A stretch of 64,000 bases of DNA from Myxocyprinus asiaticus (Eukaryota > Chordata > Actinopteri > Cypriniformes > Catostomidae): NCBI RefSeq assembly GCF_019703515.2, contig NC_059373.1, forward strand, positions 13,551,281 to 13,615,280, written 5' to 3'. Under the pieces are notes generated by a model. The model was not told where the DNA came from and searched no databases. It saw only the letters and a list, made by a program, of their open reading frames with translations. The translations under genes and the position numbers were made by a program. Positions 39,267-64,000 of the stretch are shown piece after piece. The first letter of the stretch is position 1. Each line of letters starts with the position of its first letter.

Positions 39267-39536
39267 ATGTCGTTCCGTAAGTGTTCATGGTGCGAGAGAC
39301 ACATCCTGCCGTCAGATCAGCATGAGAGCTGCGTTTACTGTCTGGGCCGTGCCAAGGCAGAGTCAGCTCTCATGGAGACAGACTGTCCGCAATGTGAGGA
39401 CATGAGTCTCAAGTCGCTTCACTCACGAATCGCCCTCATTCTGGAGGGACAATTCAGCCTCTCGTGCCCTCCCACCTGCCTCTTCTATGATACCCGAGGA
39501 TTCACACGAGGAGGCACGGCGGGGCTGCAAGGTTGA
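39267..39536 (+). pseudogene. DIRS gag-like protein, N-terminal piece
   Basis: The frame opens with a CxxC...CxxC arrangement (CSWCERH, CVYCLG, CPQCED) as in fish DIRS1 gag proteins. The original frame is lost by frameshift shortly after residue 70, and downstream coding continues in other frames. Confidence 0.55.
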
Positions 39537-41154
39537 GCAGGATGAACTTGAGGTGGACCTCATGCCGGCACATGCCCCGCGAGCCCCTCAATCTCCATGA
39601 AGGGCATGTTTCCCGATATGCTATGTGCGAGTCGAGCTCCAGCCTTCTGAAAGAGCATGCGGCCTCATCTCGTATGGCGGTTCTGATGTAGGGGATGATA
39701 ATGACAATGTCATTTCTCTCGCCACATCAGGCGAGTGGTCAGTGGATGATGCTGCCACCCCTCGCCCCCATGCGCCACTGACAGGGATATGCTTCGCGTC
39801 CTTACAAGGGCGATCGAAGTGCTCAACCGCGAGTGTTCTCCCCCAGAGGAACCCGAGCAGTCTCGCCTCGATGAGTGGTACCTGCAGTCTGGTCACTGTC
39901 AAGCGGCCACATCCTGTAAATCTACCCCATTCTTCCCCTAAATACATAAACTAAGTCCTGGTGCGTGCCCTTTTCAGTGCGCATGCGCAGTGACGCCATC
40001 CTCTCGAATGTGGATCACGGGGAAGAGAATGGCTATGCCCAACTACCCCCTGTGGGAGGAGGCGGTAGTGGCACACCTCTGCCCAGTGAGTAACAGGGCG
40101 TGGAAATCACGCCTCATACATCCTTCCAAGCCGTGTCGACAGATGTCCGCACTGGCTGGAAAAGCTTACTCGGAGGCAGGACAAGCTGGAGCAGCACTCC
40201 ACGCAATGGCGGTGCTCAAGGAATTTCAAGCCAAGCTCCTCAGGCAAATAGACGAGCAAGGCTTCGATCCAGATATTTTCAATGAGCTCCGCACCGCTAC
40301 AGACTTAGCGCTGCATGCTACGAAAGTCACGGCGCAGGCCATCGGTAAGTCCATGGGCAACCTGGTCATTCTGGATCTACATATATGGCTGACCCTCACG
40401 GACATTGACAGGGAATAAGCCTCTCTGTTGGATGCTTCATTGTCTCCAGCTGGCCTCTTTGGTGGCTCGGTGAATAAGTTTGCTGACTTCATGCCCAAAT
40501 GGAGCATATCACAGCCAGCTCGCCCTCGCTCCGTTTCAAGCCAGCACCCGGCTAAAAGCCCCATGCCTGCTACCGCGAGCCACCAGTAAGGAAGCAGCAA
40601 TATCAGTGCACGCCTCGTGCCAATGGGAGGAACAACCCCGTGCAGCGGAAGCACTCCTGATGGGCGCAACCCTTTGAAGCAGAAATCAGAGCCCGTGTTT
40701 CCCTCTGGGTCTGCTCCAAAGAAGGCTCGACTGGAGACAGAACACTGTTCCCCATCTCCCCAATGCTGTTTGTCGGGAAAGAATATTATTGTTCACAATG
40801 TTATGCAAAATGTTGTTTCTGTGCCTTACACTACAATAACACAATAAATGCAATAAAAAAATGCAATAAAGTATACAGCACTCATTGCAAATGCATGAGA
40901 TGTGAATACATTCTCAAAAAAAGAGCCCTTTCCCTCTTCGAAGCACACACATTATGCGCAACCACTTCCCTATGGTGAGCAACGCATTATATTATACGGT
41001 GAGCAAACCAGATTGCCCTCTGTCCTGCTACGCGGATGCGTGGCGAGCCCTAACGGGTATTTCAGAATGGGTACAAAGAAAGATCTAACATGGTTATATG
41101 ATCTAATTTGCACGCCAGCCACCCCGTTTCAATGGCGTTCTGTCTTCCACAGTT

Positions 41155-41680
41155 TTGTCCGAAGACACGCCAGTGTTACGAGCCGAAATACACAATCTCC
41201 TCGTGAAAAGTGCAATAGAGATTGTGCCAAATTGTCAAACCCAAAAAGGGTTTTACAGCCGTTATTTTCTTGTCCCAAAGAAAGATGGGGGGCTTCAGCC
41301 AATCGTGGATCTGGGACATTTAAATCGTTCACTCAAAGTGCCCGTTCAAAATGATTACTCCGAAACGGATCTTATCGTATGTACAGCCACAGGATCCGAT
41401 AGATCTGATGCGTACTTTCATATCCAAATTGTACAACATCACAGGATGTTTTTGAGATTCGCGTTCAAGGGAACAGCGTATCAATTCAAAATCCTGCCCT
41501 TCGGACTGCCTCTGGCTCCTCTCACATTCACAAAGTGCATCGATGCGGTTCTCGCCCCTCTGAAACGGAGCGGCATGCACCTCTTACGGACTTGCTGCTT
41601 CAACATCTAAACAGTTTGGGCCTCAATGTGAACTGGGCAAAGAGCACGCTCTCCCCCAGCCAACAAATCTCCTTTCTGTG
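41155..41680 (+). pseudogene. DIRS reverse transcriptase remnant lacking its catalytic Y-x-DD box
   Basis: LVPKKDGGLQPIVDLGHLN and SDAYFHIQI mark the fingers and the first catalytic Asp. YQFKILPFGLPLAPLTFTK marks the next motif. After VLAPLKRSGMHLL the sequence jumps to LLLQHLNSLGLNVNWAKSTLSP, skipping the expected Tyr-x-Asp-Asp segment. Confidence 0.7.
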
Positions 41681-41912
41681 AGTCCCCCTCGACTTTACGA
41701 GCGGGCGCGCGCACCTCACAAGTGAGCGTGTTCAGGCCATTCTACAGTGTCTGTCTCAGTTCAGACTGGGGAGAACACTTACACTGAAGCTGTTTCAGAA
41801 AGCATTGGGGTTTATGGCGACAGCATCTGCCATCCAGTAGGTCTCTTACCCGAGACCTCTTCAGTGCTGGCTGAAATGCCGTGTGCCATGACATAATTGG
41901 TCCCAAGGGCGC

Positions 41913-42305
41913 ATGCACATCACTATATCCCGCCGCTGTATAGCTGCTTTAGCACCCTGGACAGCTCCTGCTTTTTACCAGCAAGGTGTCACGCTGGGGC
42001 AGGTTGTCAGGCAGAAAGTGATGACTACGGATGCTTCCAACACAGGTTGGGGGGCGGTGTGCGATGGATGCCTGACTTTCAGCACCTGGACAGGTGCGAA
42101 GAAAGCGTGGCACAACAACCACCTAGAGCTATCGGTTGTATTCCTAGCCTTAAAGGCTTTTCAGTCAGAAATAGAGAACTGTCATGCCCTGGTTCGCTCA
42201 GACAACATGACAGTTGTGGCATATATAAACCGCCAAGGCGGAATTCATTCACCGCCACTGTTGAGACTGACGCGTCACCTCCTCCTATGGAGCGAGTGTC
42301 AATGA
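41913..42305 (+). pseudogene. DIRS RNase H domain
   Basis: One open frame of 130 codons keeps TTDASNTGWGAV, HNNHLELSVVFLALKAF and VRSDNMTVVAYINRQGG, the Asp/Glu/Asp set of the RNase H fold. It is cut off from the rest of the polyprotein by stops and frameshifts. Confidence 0.7.
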
Positions 42306-42896
42306 TAGAGATGCTGATTAGATGCAGGACTCACTCTGTCAACGCTCAAAGTGTATGTGGCGACTAAATCTGAGTATCACGCACATGAAGCCAGTGCCAC
42401 TATAGGGAAGCATGATTTAATCATAAAGTTCCTTAAAGGAGCAAGATGATTAAACCCACCTCGCCCGGCTACACTCCCGACTTGGGACATAACTTTAGTC
42501 CTAAAAGCTCTCGCAGGGCCCCCCTTCGAGCCTTTGGACTCCGTTGATTTGCGCATGCTCTACGTTAAGTCCGGACTACTGCTGGCTCTGGCCTCAGTAA
42601 AGCAGGTCGTGACCTGCATGTACTATCAATTGACAATTCATGTCTGGAGTTTGGCCCCGGTCTTTCAAAAACCATTGTCAAACCCAGAAAAGGCTATGTG
42701 CCTAAGGTCCTAACCACACCCTTCAGAATGCAGGTGGTTCACCTTCAGGCAATCTTCCCTCCTCCATTTAATTTGGATGAGGAACAATCATTGCATTTGT
42801 TATGCCCTGTGTAGTAGCCAAATGGCTTCTTCCTTGCTGAGCAGCCTTTTAGGTTGTCAATATCAGGCACGTTTTACTGGATATAGATACTTGTTT

Positions 42897-43711
42897 ACAC
42901 TGTAAAAAAAAAAAATCCTGTTGTTTTTACAAAAAAAAAAAAAAACACTGCCAGCTGTGGTTGCCAGAATAATTGTGTAAAAAATATAGTAAAAATGTAA
43001 ACAACTTTACAGAACAACCTGTACATTTTACAGTTTAAAACTATTGTAATTTACATGACCTCGATGGCACTGAATTCTTTTTTTTAAAATCTGTTAAGTT
43101 TACAGTAAAACAAACTTCATAAACTTGATATTAGCCTTCTGAAACTGTAAAAATCTGCTTTTTACTTTATAAGGTATTGTAAGTCACCATAAAAATTACA
43201 GAAGAGCACATGATGATATGAAGTTCACCAATAGTGGCTCTTCCACAAGCCATGACCAATAAACATGTAGAGACAGTGCTCAGCGTCACTCACACAAATA
43301 CTAAACACCATCAGAGTAACACATGTGAAATTTATATAATGCAGTAAACATGAACTAAACTAAATAACTATTCCCATAAATATAATGAAATGTAATGGGT
43401 CAGCAGGGAATTCTGGGAACACCCGATTACTGTTTTTTTATTGTAATTTTAAAAATAATTTACTGTACATGTACTCTTTTGTTAAACAAATGTACATTTT
43501 TACCATTAATTATACAGGAAAATCATACTTTTTAAATCTAAAATAAATGTAATTTTTACAACATTTTTATTGTAAAAACTACTGTATTGTCTTTTAAAAA
43601 CATAAAAAAATGTACTGTATATTTTACAGTTAATACTCAATTAACATTTTATTTCTGTAGCATTTTTACAGTCTTTTACTATTAAAAATTACAGACATTT
43701 TTTTACAGTGT
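42897..43711. mobile_element. hAT-like MITE nested in the Tc1 transposase
   Basis: The ends are ACACTGTAAAAAAA and TTTTTTTACAGTGT. The flanks ACTTGTTT (42889-42896) and ACCTGTTT (43712-43719) form an 8-base target duplication with one mismatch. The interior is rich in TTTACAGT motifs and has no coding frame. Confidence 0.8.
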
Positions 43712-44026
43712 ACCTGTTTCCTCCAGCATCTTCACAAGGTCCTTTGCTGTTGTTCTGGGATTTATTTGCACTTTTCGCACCAAACCACGTTCATCTCTAG
43801 GAGACAGAATACATCTCCTTCCTGAGCGGTATGATGGCTGCATGGTCCCATGGTGTTTATACTTGTGTACTATTTTTTGTACAGATGAACGTGGTACCTT
43901 CAGGTGTTTGGAAATTGCTCCCAAGGATGAACAAAACTTGTGAAGGTCCACAATTTTTTTTTTTTTTTTTTCTGAGGTCTTGGCTGATTTCTTTTGATTT
44001 TCCCATGATGTCAAGCAAAGAGGCAC
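43703..44026 (-). pseudogene. N-terminal fragment of a Sleeping-Beauty-type Tc1 transposase
   Basis: About 100 codons of the paired-like DNA-binding domain remain, with a poly-Lys/Glu stretch (poly-T on the plus strand, 43953-43971) at a likely frameshift near the start. The frame runs out of the transposon into the MITE at 43711, so no catalytic domain is attached. Confidence 0.75.
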
Positions 44027-44399
44027 TGAGTTAGAAGGTAGGCCTTAAAATACATCCACGGGTACACCTCCAATTTAGTACACCTCCTATCAGAAGCTAA
44101 TTGTCTAATTGTCTAAAGACTTGACATAATTTTCTGGAATTTTCCAAGCTGCTTAAAGGCACAGTTAACTTAGTGTATGTAAACTTCTGACCCACTGGAA
44201 TTGTGATATAGTCAATTAAAAGTGAAAAAATCAGTCTGTAAACAAATGTTGGAAAAATTACTCGTGTCATGCACAAAGTAGATGTCCTAAACGACTTGCC
44301 AAAACTATAGTTTGCTAATATTAAATCTGTGGAGTGGTTAAAAAAATGAGTTTTAAGGACTTCAACCTAAGTGTATGTAAACTTATGACTTCAACTGTA

Positions 44400-44684
44400 C
44401 ATTATATTTTTTTAAATGTTCTTGAACCGTGTGTATTAATTAGTATTAGTCTGGGCTGAAACAACTTGCTGTATACAAGATTTTAAACCGTTTATAGTAG
44501 CCTACTGTTCCATTACAAAAACTAGAAGGCAGTATACAATATTTCTATGTGTAGCATGCAGTAGTCAGTACAGTAGTATTCCACGAGTCCCCAGAGTCGT
44601 TTGGCGCCATCGTCAGTGTGACCGCTAGAGGCGCTCTAGAGGATTCAGTCATTCTGTGTAGCGGAGGCTAATTAGCATGTAACA
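44400..44684 (+). promoter_or_regulatory. Presumed promoter and 5' UTR of smarcc1
   Basis: This short stretch lies between the Tc1 terminal repeat and the smarcc1 start codon. It includes a locally GC-richer part (44580-44640, GTTTGGCGCCATCGTCAG). The transposon end thus sits within 290 bases of the start codon. No TATA box was recognised. Confidence 0.4.
44677..44682 (+). promoter_or_regulatory. Minimal start-stop upstream ORF (ATG TAA) just before the smarcc1 start
   Basis: The sequence reads ATG immediately followed by TAA, two bases before the main ATG at 44685. If this stretch is in the mRNA leader, ribosomes could stall at this two-codon element. Whether the transcript starts upstream of it is not shown by the sequence alone. 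Confidence 0.5.
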
Positions 44685-62005
<17,321 letters not shown>

Positions 62006-62258
62006 CGTCCACTAATGGAGAGTTAAGTCTACACTGCCTTAAATCCCAAACTCCTTCAACAACATCAGATAAAAGACACGGTCACGTCTTGTACAAGTTG
62101 CCCATATTCACCTCTACAATCGTGCTTGTTTTGTGTATATTTAATGATTTTTAAGCATTTATGATGCCGTTTGAGGCTTTTCATGGCCGCATCTGTCTGT
62201 ACGTAATGTTTGTAGATCTGTTTTGTATTGCTACCAAGCACTAAAACATTTAAGGCTG

Positions 62259-62264
62259 AATAAA
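62259..62264 (+). promoter_or_regulatory. Poly(A) signal AATAAA of smarcc1
   Basis: A canonical AATAAA lies about 255 bases after the smarcc1 stop codon, in an AT-rich 3' UTR containing no other transposon. It is the first such hexamer downstream of the stop and the likely 3' end signal of the gene. Confidence 0.7.
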
Positions 62265-62832
62265 TCTTTTATATGAACTTATTACCCTGCTTGAGTGAGT
62301 TTTTGCTCATTTGTGGATGCACAATGATTTCAAATGTTAATGCATTAGAAGAGCATCACTTACAATCCTTTTAAATGTTTAATTTATCCAAGTTGTATTT
62401 ACACAGCACTTTCTGCAATTTTGTATTTAAGTTGTTGCTTCGTCTCTGATAAATTTAGGTTTTGATGAGCTTTGTTTTACCTTAAGAGATTTTCTGTTTG
62501 TATTACAAATATCAGTGGAGTGGACTATCCACTGAAGTCTCTCTAGTATTATTTAAGATTATAAAGCTTTCTTTACTTTTTCTTTTAATATATAGTTTAT
62601 GTGAAAAAGACTTGAATATGCAGATTTGAATAATTGAACTCAGAATCTCACATTCATGATAGTATTATTGATTATACTATGTTTTTAAATTCTAATATCT
62701 TTAAATATCGAAAATTTTACAGTAGTAAACTCGTTTTTAACTATGGAGACTACTCACAAATTGATTTGAGAGGAAGGCAGAGGGGAAGATTTTCAGTAAA
62801 TAATGATTTAAATGTTCTGTTCCTCGCACAGC
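62265..62832. other. 3' flank of smarcc1, no gene seen
   Basis: AT-rich sequence between the smarcc1 poly(A) signal and the Tc1 terminal repeat. No coding frame or repeat family was recognised. Confidence 0.4.
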
Positions 62833-62834
62833 TA

Positions 62835-64000
<1,166 letters not shown>

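Larger units (their letters stand above)
38935..42812 (+). mobile_element. Decayed DIRS-type (tyrosine-recombinase) retrotransposon, 3'-truncated
   Basis: Parts in order: a gag-like frame from 39267 with a Cys-rich start (MSFRKCSWCERHILPSDQH), a reverse transcriptase remnant 41155-41680, RNase H 41960-42305 (TTDASNTGWGAV, HLELSVVFLALKAF, VRSDNMTVVAYINRQGG), and an N-terminal part of the tyrosine recombinase from about 42390 (FEPLDSVDLRMLYVKSGLLLALASVK). Frameshifts and stops separate the parts. The 3' end breaks off where Tc1 sequence begins. The order gag-RT-RNaseH-recombinase without LTRs fits DIRS. Confidence 0.8.
42815..44399 (-). mobile_element. Sleeping-Beauty-type Tc1 transposon, left part, split by a MITE
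   Basis: On the minus strand the outer repeat at about 44371-44399 reads ACAGTTGAAGTCATAAGTTT and the inner direct repeat near 44170-44200 contains AGAAGTTTACATACACTAAG, the IR/DR layout of salmonid-type Tc1 elements. The leader and transposase N-terminus follow (GAISKHLKVPRSSVQKIVHK, then RGLVRKVQINPRTTAKDLVK). The coding sequence stops at 43712 and resumes at 42896 after the inserted MITE (GTATCTATATCCAGTAAAAC, then CTCAGCAAGGAAGAAGCCA). It ends for good near 42815 against DIRS sequence. Confidence 0.85.

Noticed and set aside
38935..42812. Endogenous retrovirus
   Set aside because: RT and RNase H are present, but there are no LTRs, protease, integrase or envelope, and the recombinase-like C-terminal part fits DIRS.

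Overview
The window is vertebrate nuclear DNA from a teleost fish, probably a cyprinid. It has AT-rich introns, canonical GT/AG splice sites, about a dozen Tc1/mariner and MITE insertions, a DIRS-type retrotransposon and a tRNA-derived SINE. The cyprinid assignment rests on recalled repeat families and was not searched. I found no bacterial genes, CRISPR arrays, rRNA genes or free-standing tRNA genes.

Four protein-coding genes could be rebuilt exon by exon with consistent splice phases. (1) colq, minus strand, starts at 13783 and runs off the left edge: signal peptide, proline-rich attachment domain and most of the collagen domain of the acetylcholinesterase tail subunit. (2) aste1 (asteroid homolog 1), minus strand, 21673 to 17050: four coding exons, 713 aa, XPG/FEN1-like N-terminus. 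(3) A KANSL1-family gene, minus strand, 37753 to 26467: eleven coding exons, about 1030 aa, with the PEHE region, encoding a scaffold of the NSL histone acetyltransferase complex. (4) smarcc1 (BAF155), plus strand, 44685 to 62005: 28 coding exons, 967 aa, a core BAF chromatin-remodelling subunit. Genes 3 and 4 point away from each other; the 7 kb between them holds transposon debris. They are two separate chromatin regulators, and nothing suggests operon-like cooperation.

Layout: 1-13783 colq with MITE-filled introns; 13784-17049 intergenic with a hAT-like MITE carrying a perfect 8-bp target duplication; 17050-21673 aste1; 22231-23355 a dead Tc1 element; 26467-37753 the KANSL1-family gene; 38424-44399 a MITE, a decayed DIRS-like element and a Sleeping-Beauty-type Tc1 copy split by a MITE; 44685-62264 smarcc1 with nested MITEs and a SINE; 62835-64000 the left part of another Tc1 transposon.

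I did not find a new multi-gene biological system. The most interesting items are the KANSL1-family gene, which may be a third vertebrate paralogue lost in mammals, the dateable nests of transposons, an altered heparin-binding site in colq, the RG-rich tails of aste1, the short C-terminus of smarcc1, and upstream start codons at two of the genes.
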